Source: Lachnospiraceae bacterium UBA1683
GTDB taxonomy: Bacteria > Bacillota > Clostridia > Lachnospirales > Lachnospiraceae
Reading direction: 5' to 3'
Assembly: GCA_002320245.1 (NCBI GenBank)
Contig: DCKD01000050.1
Span: 1 to 45,099 of the forward strand
DNA length: 45,099 nucleotides
The position numbers were made by a program, and so were the translations under genes. Below the pieces are notes generated by a model. It was not told the DNA's origin and made no database searches. It saw nothing but the letters and a program-made list of their open reading frames with translations. How positions within the stretch are numbered: the first letter of the stretch is position 1; each line of letters starts with the position of its first letter. Below, in pieces: positions 7,630 through 15,948 of this stretch.

Positions 7630-9228
7630 TCACCCCTCAATCATTCCTATAAGGCATTTTATGGATGACATAATATCCTGATCAGAAGATATTAAATCTT
7701 TCAAGCAAGACACTACTTCATTCTTTGTTTTTTCAATCTCATCATCCGTCTGCTTCATTTCAATCAAAAGTTCTTTTAAATCAAGCTCTTCTTCTTTTTC
7801 AAAATTATCTACATACCTTGGAATATTAAGATTAAAATCATTCTTTTCAACATCTTCAAAACTGGCAAGATAAGATTCTTTGTCTACTGTTTCACGATTA
7901 TGATACAAATTTACAATGGCATTTATATGATCATCCGTCATTGTATTTTGTTTTTTACCCTTTTCAAATTTTTTCGAAGCGTCTATAAACAAGACATCTC
8001 TACCATCTCTATGTTTCTTTAAAACAACGATACAAGTTGGGATTGATGTATTATAAAACAAATTTGCCGGTAATCCAATCACCGCATAAATGTTTCCGGA
8101 ACGCAATAATTTTTCTCGAATTTTCCCTTCTGCTGCTCCTCTGAATAACACTCCATGAGGTAATACAATTGCCATTGTTCCATTATTTTTCAGATGATAT
8201 AAACCATGCAACAGAAACGCATAATCAGCCTTTGACTTCGGCGCCAGAACTCCATAATCGCTAAAGCGTTCATCTTGCAGGAAACCGGCAGCCGCACTCC
8301 ATTTTGCTGAATACGGTGGATTCATCAGTACCATATTAAAATCAGTTTCTTCTTCCGTAGGCCAGTCACTATCTAAAGTATCGCCATTTCTCAGTTTTTG
8401 ATTTTCCGGTGCAATACCATGCAAAAACATGTTCATGCGTGCCAAGTTATATGTAGATGTCATCAATTCTTGTCCGTAATATTTGATATAATTTGGCTCT
8501 AATGCATATTTTTTTGCATTCAATAAAAGAGAACCTGACCCCATACACGGATCATAAACAGACAAACCTTTTTTACCCTCCTGTCCGGAAATAGCAATTC
8601 TGGTTAAAATTTTTGAAACAGCCTGCGGTGTATAGAATTCACCTGCTTTTTTTCCTGTTTCAGAAGCAAATTGACCAATCAAATACTCATAAGCATTTCC
8701 TAAAACATCTGTATCTGTATTCAATAAATCTGCTTTATCAATTTCTTTTAACAAACTGGCAATTGTATCACTTTGCTTTTGATCCCCCGTTCCCAAGCGA
8801 TTAGAATACAAATCAATATCTGTAAATAAATCCGCAAATAACGGATCACTCTGTTCAATATTATTAAATGCTTTTTGTAATTGTTCTCGATTAAAAGAAT
8901 TATTTCGTGCAGCCTCCGCAAAATTTGTATATGTTAATTCCGGGTCAATCACATAATGGCAAGATGATTTTATTTCATCTTTCAATTCTTCTGCACTTTC
9001 CTCTTTCAAGGCGTCTCTATATGCATCCAAAGCAATTTTTAATGTTTCTGGTTTTTCATCATAAAGTAAATCATAGACTTTTATTAAAAAAGAATCTGAT
9101 AGATACTTATAAAAAACAATTCCTAACAGATAATCTTTATATTCATTTGCATCCATTTTTGAACGCAAGATATCTGCTCCGCTCCATAATACACTAATCA
9201 AATCTTTACTGTTTTCCTGCTCCGCCAT
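7630..9228 (-). CDS. hsdM: Type I restriction system N6-adenine methyltransferase subunit
   Basis: A 532-aa HsdM. It has the N-terminal helical domain, the GEFYTP entry motif (residues 196-201), SAM-binding motif I as DPCMGSG (226-232) and catalytic motif IV NPPY (303-306). The C-terminal tail is helical and would contact HsdS. It methylates adenine at the site chosen by HsdS and protects host DNA. The start is supported by AAAGGAGATAAG upstream. It is second after the SWIM and 108-aa genes in the same direction and is followed 4 bp later by hsdS. Confidence 0.95.
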   Translation of the reverse strand: MAEQENSKDLISVLWSGADILRSKMDANEYKDYLLGIVFYKYLSDSFLIKVYDLLYDEKPETLKIALDAYRDALKEESAEELKDEIKSSCHYVIDPELTYTNFAEAARNNSFNREQLQKAFNNIEQSDPLFADLFTDIDLYSNRLGTGDQKQSDTIASLLKEIDKADLLNTDTDVLGNAYEYLIGQFASETGKKAGEFYTPQAVSKILTRIAISGQEGKKGLSVYDPCMGSGSLLLNAKKYALEPNYIKYYGQELMTSTYNLARMNMFLHGIAPENQKLRNGDTLDSDWPTEEETDFNMVLMNPPYSAKWSAAAGFLQDERFSDYGVLAPKSKADYAFLLHGLYHLKNNGTMAIVLPHGVLFRGAAEGKIREKLLRSGNIYAVIGLPANLFYNTSIPTCIVVLKKHRDGRDVLFIDASKKFEKGKKQNTMTDDHINAIVNLYHNRETVDKESYLASFEDVEKNDFNLNIPRYVDNFEKEEELDLKELLIEMKQTDDEIEKTKNEVVSCLKDLISSDQDIMSSIKCLIGMIEG

Positions 9229-9261
9229 TCTAACTTATCTCCTTTAAAATTTTCCTTCACT

Positions 9262-9588
9262 TTATCTATCTCTCAATTTATAGAAATGGTTTATTGTTTC
9301 TTGAAGATCCTCACTAAAATCACTTAAATCGTCTAATGTAATTGCTCCTTCATTCAATAGTGACAGCATAATATAGAATTGATTTGATCGACTCATTTCA
9401 CACTGCACTCCACAATCCTTCTTATCTTGACGGATTCTCTTTTCCAATGCCCAAAATTTTTCTGAAGCATGCCCTTCTCCGCTCAATAATTTTATATATT
9501 CCCTATTCAACTTTTCCATATATGCTTCTTGCCAACCAGCAATCTTACTTCGAAACACTTTCCAATCCTTTTCTGAAAATCTATTCAT
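9262..9588 (-). CDS. Conserved small helical protein linked to the restriction locus
   Basis: A 108-aa charged, helical protein (NRFSEKDWKVFRSKI at the start, then repeated acidic and basic helices). I recognise no catalytic motif and no membrane segment. It lies 21 bp after the SWIM gene and 33 bp before hsdM, so it is almost certainly co-transcribed with both. Similar small proteins are common next to type I restriction genes. A regulatory or structural role in the island is inference. Confidence 0.65.
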   Translation of the reverse strand: MNRFSEKDWKVFRSKIAGWQEAYMEKLNREYIKLLSGEGHASEKFWALEKRIRQDKKDCGVQCEMSRSNQFYIMLSLLNEGAITLDDLSDFSEDLQETINHFYKLRDR

Positions 9589-9609
9589 CCTTCATTTCCT
9601 CCACACACA

Positions 9610-11289
9610 TTAAAATCCGGCTTTCCGTAGTTCATCCATCATAGCTGGTCTTCTTTTGTAATCTTGCTTCCAGCAATCTGCAATATCCCGTGCTATTTTT
9701 TTACCATCCGGATATTTTGTAATCTTTTTCAGATAAGACATTAAATATTTATATGCCTTTCTATCTGCTGTCCGAACTGCTCCATTTTTCACATATTGCA
9801 CATACATATCCCTGACTTCATTCGGTAAATGTTTTTTCAGTACTTTTTCATATTGATCCAATGCATATATAGAATTATTCTTCTGAATTTCCTGGAGCAG
9901 TCTTCCAAATAATTCTTCTTCTATTAAGAACTCATATATAATCCAAGTAGATGTTTTACCTTGTAAAAATTTTTCTCTTTGCTCCTCCCATTCCGTTTCA
10001 CTACACAGCTTTTTCAATTTCACAATGTATTCCAAATTTCGCTGCATACATTCAAATACTTGATATTGAAGTTCCTGTTCATATTCTTTCTGCATATTTC
10101 TTTTTTCGTAAATTTCAATTAATTGCTGGCTATATTCTGCTACCAATCCCGCTTGATTAGCATCCAGTTTTTTACTTTCTTTCAATACCGCAATCGCTTC
10201 TACATACTTTCTGCCTGATAAGTATTCCTGTATTTCCATCTTTCGGATTTCAGAAAAATTCCTATATTTCTGCCGATAATCCCTTATTTCCTGTTTAGAA
10301 TAATTCAATTCCTCCATCAGACGAATCCGTGCAGTTATGTTATTGACCATACCATAATACGCAGAATACGAATCACCGCTGTAATTTTCTTTTTGAAACT
10401 TAGTGATTTTTTCATCTAACATATGAAGTTTCTTCCGAAGCATTTCTTCATCATGAAACTCATTCAGCAAAAAGTCACTAATATAATCTTCCAAATAATC
10501 AACTACATAATTTTCTTGATGATCTTGAAACCACTGAAACATCGTTTCTTTTTCTTCATCATTACATTCATGCAATATTGTTTGCCAATATTCGTAACAA
10601 TTATCCACTACAAATGATGTGCTACCATCCGAATCATCCATATCCCGATTTCCAATCTCATAAAAGACACAGTTGACTAATTCAAATGCTTCCATTCTGT
10701 AATTTTTCTCCAGTAACAGCGGAACATTTTCATCTAAAAGAGTATTCAATGCATCTGTATAATCTGTTGCATGATAATAATCTACAAACCCGCCTCTGTC
10801 AGAATAATGATAGCCAATATCATTTACCTGTTTTTTCAACCGAATCATATGACGCGGTGTTATCGGCGCATACTTTGTCATAATCTTGTTATATAGAAAA
10901 TCATCAGAAGCTGCCTGTGAAAATACAATTTCCTGCAATTCTTCTATTGGGATTCTGGCAATAATCTCTTGCAATTCTTTATTTTGTTCCTGCACCTTTT
11001 GAAGATAATTTCCCGGCATTTTTGTATCAGGCTCCCCCTCTTCTATTTTATACAAAACCGCCGCCATATGTTTGCAATAATTTCCTTCTGCTGCATATGG
11101 GCATGTACATGTCATATCATAAACTTGATCAGCACAAATTTCTATCCCTACATCATAATCATCTGTTCCCTCCACTACTGCCGTATATCCTGTCGAAGTC
11201 TGCTCCAGTGAAGTAACACAACCTTCTTCATAATAATTCAGCCCTCGTTCCAATATATGTGTACGAAACAAATCTTTCCATGGTTTCAT
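9610..11289 (-). CDS. SWIM zinc-finger protein
   Basis: A 559-aa protein with a SWIM zinc-binding motif near the N-terminus: C61-x-C63, then C72-x-H74 (MTCTCPYAAEGNYCKHM). The rest is long, helical and highly charged and resembles the alpha-solenoid region found behind SWIM domains. SWIM modules bind DNA or proteins. The start is supported by GGAGGATAAAGTAA. It heads the restriction operon, followed by the 108-aa gene and hsdM. It has no helicase domain, unlike SWIM-SNF2 proteins. Its role in defence is plausible from position but unproven. Confidence 0.8.
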   Translation of the reverse strand: MKPWKDLFRTHILERGLNYYEEGCVTSLEQTSTGYTAVVEGTDDYDVGIEICADQVYDMTCTCPYAAEGNYCKHMAAVLYKIEEGEPDTKMPGNYLQKVQEQNKELQEIIARIPIEELQEIVFSQAASDDFLYNKIMTKYAPITPRHMIRLKKQVNDIGYHYSDRGGFVDYYHATDYTDALNTLLDENVPLLLEKNYRMEAFELVNCVFYEIGNRDMDDSDGSTSFVVDNCYEYWQTILHECNDEEKETMFQWFQDHQENYVVDYLEDYISDFLLNEFHDEEMLRKKLHMLDEKITKFQKENYSGDSYSAYYGMVNNITARIRLMEELNYSKQEIRDYRQKYRNFSEIRKMEIQEYLSGRKYVEAIAVLKESKKLDANQAGLVAEYSQQLIEIYEKRNMQKEYEQELQYQVFECMQRNLEYIVKLKKLCSETEWEEQREKFLQGKTSTWIIYEFLIEEELFGRLLQEIQKNNSIYALDQYEKVLKKHLPNEVRDMYVQYVKNGAVRTADRKAYKYLMSYLKKITKYPDGKKIARDIADCWKQDYKRRPAMMDELRKAGF

Positions 11290-11364
11290 TTACTTTATCC
11301 TCCAATCATTCCTAGTACATAATTGCCAAATTTCCCCAACATATCCCTCTACTTTCTACACTTT

Positions 11365-11393
11365 ATTTTAACTGATTTTTATCTGCAACTCAA
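11365..11393 (-). promoter_or_regulatory. Sigma-A-type promoter of the SWIM-hsd operon
   Basis: On the minus strand TTGAGT (11388-11393) and TAAAAT (11365-11370) are separated by exactly 17 bases. The SWIM gene starts about 75 bases downstream. This is the best promoter candidate in the 11290-11457 gap. Confidence 0.55.
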
Positions 11394-11403
11394 GAAAATG
11401 AGC

Positions 11404-11433
11404 AAAAGAAAAAGACCGCATTTCTGCGACCTT
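11404..11433 (-). terminator. Intrinsic terminator after the spoIIID remnant
   Basis: The minus strand has AAGGTCGCA, a GAAA loop and TGCGGTCTT, a 9-bp stem with G-T wobbles, followed by TTTTTCTTTT. It lies 25 bases past the remnant's stop and upstream of the SWIM promoter, so it separates the two transcription units. Confidence 0.75.
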
Positions 11434-11457
11434 CTCCTACCTTTTCCCGTCTTTATC

Positions 11458-11619
11458 TCACCTCATAAACAACCTTCGCAAAAGTATCTTTTTTGTTACA
11501 TCTGTATGTACCGTTGATTTGGATACTCCGAATTTTTTTGCCGTCTGCCTGACCGTGGCTTTTTCTTCAATAATATAATTTGCTATTTCAACCGCCCGTT
11601 CTTCGATATATTCTTTCAT
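11458..11619 (-). pseudogene. spoIIID: Truncated sporulation regulator SpoIIID
   Basis: A 53-codon frame begins MKEYIEERAVEIANYI and contains the helix-turn-helix VRQTAKKFGVSKSTVH of SpoIIID, the mother-cell sporulation regulator. It then runs into an unrelated nine-residue end and stops. Family members are about 80-95 aa and continue with a basic C-terminal region needed for DNA binding, which is missing. The 3' side has been lost by deletion. A functional copy is presumably elsewhere if the organism sporulates. The GGGG ribosome binding site is weak and lies in a hairpin shared with the end of kdpE. Confidence 0.75.
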
Positions 11620-11622
11620 AAA

Positions 11623-11672
11623 AATGAACCCCGGTATAGTTTGTTTTTACAATCTATGTCCCGGGATTCATT
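11623..11672 (-). terminator. Hairpin after kdpE, overlapping the spoIIID leader
   Basis: AATGAATCCCGG and CCGGGGTTCATT pair over 12 bp across a 25-base loop, followed by TTTT, just past the kdpE stop on the minus strand. It can act as the kdpE terminator. It also buries the putative ribosome binding site of the spoIIID remnant. Confidence 0.5.
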
Positions 11673-11684
11673 CCTATGACCAAT

Positions 11685-12386
11685 TTATTCTACTTTCATC
11701 ATCCGGTATCCAACTCCGATATGTGTCTGGATATACTGCGGCGAATCCGGCTCACTCTCGATTTTTTTTCGGAGCGTCGCCATGAACACGCGCAGGGAAG
11801 CAATATCATTATCCCAACTGCTGCCCCATATCTTCTGTGTGATGAATGTGTGCGTCAGCACCTTTCCCACATTCTGGGCAAGCAGGCAGAGCAGCTTATA
11901 CTCAATCGGCGTCAGATGCAGTTCCCTCTCCCCCAGATAAGCGCACCCGGCGGCATAATCCACTTTTAGCTTTCCGTTAATAAATATGGAATCTGCCGCC
12001 ATCGCCTCGCTCTGCATCACCGCCAGCCTCCGTTGTGTAACGCGCAGCCGTGCCAACAGCTCTTCTACAGAAAACGGTTTGGTAAGATAGTCGTCGGCGC
12101 CCGCATCCAATGCCTCAATCTTGTCCACGTCCTCGCTTCTTGCACTGATTACGATAATCGGAAGATTGGACCATGTACGGATTTTTCGAATCACCTCTAC
12201 TCCGTCAATATCCGGCAGCCCCAAATCCAGCAGCATAATATCCGGATTATGTGAAGATGTCTCCAGCACTGCCGCCTCCCCGGTCGTTGCCGTCAGATAC
12301 CGGTAATCATGTGTTTTCAATGTTGTCGTAATCAGGTTGCGGATGGGCGCGTCATCCTCCACAACCAGTATCGTCGTTTTATTCAT
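11685..12386 (-). CDS. kdpE: KdpE-type response regulator
   Basis: A 233-aa OmpR-family regulator. The receiver has D11/D12, phospho-acceptor D54, S81 and K103. The C-terminal half is a winged-helix DNA-binding domain (LTPIEYKLLCLLAQN, GVGYRM end). It overlaps kdpD by 8 bp and is translated with it. In the classic system KdpDE induces kdpFABC. Those genes are absent here apart from a kdpB scar, and the pair instead sits downstream of ktrB and ktrA. Ktr genes are the likely targets. Confidence 0.93.
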   Translation of the reverse strand: MNKTTILVVEDDAPIRNLITTTLKTHDYRYLTATTGEAAVLETSSHNPDIMLLDLGLPDIDGVEVIRKIRTWSNLPIIVISARSEDVDKIEALDAGADDYLTKPFSVEELLARLRVTQRRLAVMQSEAMAADSIFINGKLKVDYAAGCAYLGERELHLTPIEYKLLCLLAQNVGKVLTHTFITQKIWGSSWDNDIASLRVFMATLRKKIESEPDSPQYIQTHIGVGYRMMKVE

Positions 12387-15075
12387 GTATTTTTACCTCC
12401 CCCGCCGGTAATGTAAAAGTAAAGATTGTTCCATGCGGCACATTGTCCGCAACCGATATAGTTCCGCCGTGTGCATTTACAATGGATTTGCAGAGTGAAA
12501 GTCCCAGCCCCAGACTCCGGCGGCTGTCGGCAATCTTATTTGCCCCGCTGTAAAACATATCAAAAACATGCGCTTTCCCTTCATCGGAAATGCCGGGACC
12601 GTTGTCCGCAATTTCAATCACTACCTGCTCCTTGTCTTTCCGTGTAGCAATCGTAATCTCCGAATGTTCCGGCGTATACTTGATTGCATTGTCCACAATA
12701 TTGATAATTACCTGTACAATCAGCTTCGCATCGATTTTTGCGAGAATAAATTCTTCACTGCTTTTCACAGTAATAGAGTGTTCCACGCTCTTCCGGTCGA
12801 TATGACGCAGTGCCTCCCCCACTACCTCATCCATTAACTCTGCGGAAAGATTCATATTCATCCGCCCGTCTTCAATGCGGGTAACTGCCAGCAGATTCTC
12901 TACCAGATTAATCAGCCACATCGCATCATCATAAATATCGGTATAAATCTGTTTTCTGGTCGCGGCACTGAATTCATCCCCGTTGGACAACAGATTGCTC
13001 GCATTGCCTGAAATGGAAGTCAGGGGCGTACGCAAATCGTGGGAAATCGCACGGAGCAAATCTGCACGAAGCTGCTCATTCTTTGCCAGAATCGCAGCCT
13101 CCTCTTTTTCCTTCGCATTCTTTTCATTTTCCAGTGCGAGTGCACTTTCTCCTATAATCGAAAGTACCACACTGTTCTCAAATGCATCCAGCGGCTCTCC
13201 CTCGATTGCAATTCCGACCACACCATACACATTTTGATTCACCCGTACCGCAAGATAAAGGCACTTTGCACCGGACAGCGTGTCCGTGGTAGCTCCCGCA
13301 TGTTTATTATTCTTCATGGCCCAGACTGCCACGGCTTTTTCACTGTCACTGCAATACTTTCCTGCCACACCTTCTTTTTCAGGACACATATACGGTTCTG
13401 AAAGTTCTCCGTTCTCTGAAAGATAAGCCACCACATCTTTGCCGAGGAGCTTGTTCAGTTGGCTGGCGGCTGCAGATATAATCGCTTCTTTTCCCTTCGC
13501 CTGCTGCAAAAGCTGATTCGTATCAAATAGCACTTTTGTACGGTATGCCGACTGTGCCGACTGCTTCGCGTGATTTTTCAGTTTTGCAGCCAATGAACCG
13601 GTAATAAGCGCTGCAAGAAACATAATGAGGAATGTCACCGGATATCCTTTGTCATATGCACGGAATGTAAATTGCGGTACCGTAAAGAAGAAATTGAACA
13701 CAAGTACGCTCACAATGGACGCCACCAGACTATACGCCCGGTTTGTTGTAATGACGGAAATGACAAGCACTCCCAGAATATACAACGTAATAATATTCGG
13801 CTCCGTAAACCCCAGTCTGGCGAACCCCATCCCAAGCAGCGTCGCAAGCAGCAGGATTCCGATACTCTTCGCCGTATCCTCAACCGAAATAACAAATGAA
13901 TTCTGTCTCTTTGTCCGTCTTGTACGCAGCGGCTTTCCCGATGTGTTGTCCGGGATAATATAGATATCCAGATTGGGAACACTTGCAATCAGTTTCTCTG
14001 TCAGTGACAGTTTTCTGAACATGCCACGCTGTGTTGCGGTACTTCTGCCGATTACAATTTTAGACACTCCGGAAAACCGAGCAAATTCCGCAATTTGAAT
14101 GGATACGTCATCCCCGTAAACCGTTTCAACAGTGGCCCCCATCTGTTGTGCCAGACGCATATGCTCCCGGAGCCGTTTCTTGTCTTCCGCCTCTGCAAAC
14201 GCCCACTCCGGCGTTTCTACAAACAATGCCGTAAATGTACTTCGGAATGCATTTGCCATCCGTGCCGCAGTACGGATGGTTTTCGCATTGGATGGTGCGG
14301 AAGACACACACACAAGCACATGTTCGTCTGTATGGTAATCCCCGTTGTTCCTGATCCTCGCATCCTCCGTGAGCAGATTCATCCGGTCTGCACAGCGCCG
14401 CAGGGCAATCTCCCGAAGAGCCGTAAGGTTGTCCACCGTGAAAAAATTCTCAACCGCTCTTTCCGCCTGCTCTCCCCGGTACACTTTCCCACTGTTCATC
14501 CGTTCAATTAATTCTGTTGGCTCAATATCCACCAACTCTACCTGATTGGCGCTGTCAAATACCGAATCCGGAATCCGCTCGCGCACCATAACCCCGGTGA
14601 TGGATGCAACGGTATCATTCAGACTTTCAAGGTGCTGTACATTGACTGTGGTATACACATCCATTCCCGCCTTCAGAAGTTCCCTCACATCCTGATAGCG
14701 CTTGGTATGACGGCATCCGTCCGCATTCGTGTGCGCCAGTTCATCAACAAGAATCAACTGTGGATCTCTGGCAATCGCAGCATCCAGATCAAACTCATTC
14801 AGAGTGAGTTTTCCATGCCGTATCTTGAGGTTCGGAATCTGTTCCAATCCATTCAACAGCGCAGCCGTCTGCGGGCGTTCGTGGGGTTCCACATATCCTG
14901 CCACAACATCGATTCCCCGGCGTCTGGCATCATGTGCCGCTTTGAGCATGGCATATGTCTTACCGACTCCCGCCGCATAACCGAAAAATATCTTCAGATG
15001 TCCTCTGTGCCTTTCCCCTTCCTCACGCTGGATTGCCCGGAGCAATTGTTCCGGACTCTGCCGCTGTTGTTCCAT
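12379..15075 (-). CDS. kdpD: KdpD-type osmosensitive potassium sensor kinase
   Basis: An 898-aa membrane histidine kinase with full KdpD order. It has an N-terminal KdpD domain with Walker A GYAAGVGKT (32-40) and Walker B LVDE (109-112), then a universal-stress-protein domain (about 248-370). Four clustered membrane helices follow (about 398-495), then a GAF-like region, a HisKA with SHDLRTPL, and an ATPase with N, G1 (DNGPG) and G2 (GLGLSL) boxes. It phosphorylates KdpE when potassium is limiting or turgor changes. In staphylococci the USP domain binds cyclic di-AMP; whether this one does is unknown. The ATG follows GAGGAGGCG. Confidence 0.95.
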   Translation of the reverse strand: MEQQRQSPEQLLRAIQREEGERHRGHLKIFFGYAAGVGKTYAMLKAAHDARRRGIDVVAGYVEPHERPQTAALLNGLEQIPNLKIRHGKLTLNEFDLDAAIARDPQLILVDELAHTNADGCRHTKRYQDVRELLKAGMDVYTTVNVQHLESLNDTVASITGVMVRERIPDSVFDSANQVELVDIEPTELIERMNSGKVYRGEQAERAVENFFTVDNLTALREIALRRCADRMNLLTEDARIRNNGDYHTDEHVLVCVSSAPSNAKTIRTAARMANAFRSTFTALFVETPEWAFAEAEDKKRLREHMRLAQQMGATVETVYGDDVSIQIAEFARFSGVSKIVIGRSTATQRGMFRKLSLTEKLIASVPNLDIYIIPDNTSGKPLRTRRTKRQNSFVISVEDTAKSIGILLLATLLGMGFARLGFTEPNIITLYILGVLVISVITTNRAYSLVASIVSVLVFNFFFTVPQFTFRAYDKGYPVTFLIMFLAALITGSLAAKLKNHAKQSAQSAYRTKVLFDTNQLLQQAKGKEAIISAAASQLNKLLGKDVVAYLSENGELSEPYMCPEKEGVAGKYCSDSEKAVAVWAMKNNKHAGATTDTLSGAKCLYLAVRVNQNVYGVVGIAIEGEPLDAFENSVVLSIIGESALALENEKNAKEKEEAAILAKNEQLRADLLRAISHDLRTPLTSISGNASNLLSNGDEFSAATRKQIYTDIYDDAMWLINLVENLLAVTRIEDGRMNMNLSAELMDEVVGEALRHIDRKSVEHSITVKSSEEFILAKIDAKLIVQVIINIVDNAIKYTPEHSEITIATRKDKEQVVIEIADNGPGISDEGKAHVFDMFYSGANKIADSRRSLGLGLSLCKSIVNAHGGTISVADNVPHGTIFTFTLPAGEVKIHE

Positions 15076-15197
15076 TTTTGCGCCTCCTCATTCCTCAGTT
15101 CTTTATTTCTTTCCAGAAACAAGTCGATTTTTTTCATGATAAAGTACCCGTACACCCCGCCTGCCGCTATGCAGCAAAACAACAGTATATTTTTCAT
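14994..15197 (-). CDS. Small membrane protein coupled to kdpD
   Basis: A 67-aa protein with one N-terminal membrane helix (residues about 3-20, LLFCCIAAGGVYGYFI) and a charged tail. A strong ribosome binding site, GGGAGGTG, precedes the ATG. The last 27 codons overlap the start of kdpD, whose own ribosome binding site lies inside it, so kdpD translation may depend on it. No family is recognised. It could be a small subunit that modulates KtrB or KdpD, by analogy with KdpF; that is inference. The overlapping C-terminus may be fortuitous. Confidence 0.55.
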   Translation of the reverse strand: MKNILLFCCIAAGGVYGYFIMKKIDLFLERNKELRNEEAQKWNNSGRVRNNCSGQSSVRKGKGTEDI

Positions 15198-15230
15198 GAT
15201 ATCACACCTCCCGTACGCATCAAAGGAATA

Positions 15231-15878
15231 TTAGATGTGAAAACATTTTTGTATATCATGGTTGCTTCCAAGAACCAGCATTGTGCCTTTATCCGAGAGG
15301 ACAGTTTCCGATGTCACATTCAAATCGAACTGACCATTCTGTTTAAACGCCATGATGTTAATATTATATTTTCTCCTAATATCGAGCTGTCCAATTGTTT
15401 TTCCTATCCAGTTGACCGGCACCGACACTTCAAAAATAGCGTGGGTATCGCTTAGCTCTACATAATCCAGAATATGTTCCGCGCTGTAACGGATTGCCGT
15501 CCATTTTGCAATCTGTTTCTCCGGATACACTGTTTCATCTGCGCCGTTCCGGAGCAGGAACTTCGCCTGCACATCACTGGCTGCTCTTGACACCACCAGT
15601 TTTGCTCCCATTTCTTTTAAAAAGGAAGTGGTCTCAAGAGAGCTTTGGAAGTCATTTCCGATTGCCACAATACAGACGTCATAATTGCGGATTCCGAGCG
15701 ATTGCAGGAAATCTTCATTCGTACTGTCCCCAATCTGCGCATTGGTCACGAACGGCAGCACTGCGTTCACCCGTTCCTCCTTCTTATCAATTGCCATCAC
15801 CTGATGCTGCAATTCATTTAATTTCAGTGCGATATGCTTTCCGAATCTTCCCAATCCAATCAGTAAAATTGACTTCAT
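15231..15878 (-). CDS. ktrA: Potassium uptake regulatory subunit KtrA (RCK protein)
   Basis: A 215-aa cytoplasmic RCK protein. It has a Rossmann nucleotide-binding domain starting MKSILLIGLGRFG (GxGxxG at residues 8-13), and a C-terminal TrkA-C domain from about residue 140 that in relatives binds cyclic di-AMP. It forms the gating ring under KtrB. The ATG at 15878 has AGGAGG upstream; an in-frame extension to 16022 has no homology. It lies 70 bp after ktrB, with a hairpin in between that may tune relative expression. Confidence 0.92.
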   Translation of the reverse strand: MKSILLIGLGRFGKHIALKLNELQHQVMAIDKKEERVNAVLPFVTNAQIGDSTNEDFLQSLGIRNYDVCIVAIGNDFQSSLETTSFLKEMGAKLVVSRAASDVQAKFLLRNGADETVYPEKQIAKWTAIRYSAEHILDYVELSDTHAIFEVSVPVNWIGKTIGQLDIRRKYNINIMAFKQNGQFDLNVTSETVLSDKGTMLVLGSNHDIQKCFHI

Positions 15879-15900
15879 AATACCATTCCTCCTGTATCCC

Positions 15901-15940
15901 CTCAGTGGACAAGGGGACAACACGCCCTTTGTCCACCGAG
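15901..15940. repeat. Hairpin repeat between ktrB and ktrA
   Basis: CTCAGTGGACAAGGGG (15901-15916) and CCCTTTGTCCACCGAG (15925-15940) form an almost perfect 16-bp stem. A 19-bp relative, CCTTTGTCCACTGAGGGTA, occurs at 27259-27277, 11 kb away. It looks like a dispersed palindromic element lodged in an operon spacer. Confidence 0.6.
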
Positions 15941-15948
15941 GGTAGCAA

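Noticed and set aside
13039..15455. Long plus-strand frames opposite kdpD and ktrA
   Set aside because: They are antisense shadows of well-supported genes with rare-codon-rich, low-complexity translations and no ribosome binding sites.
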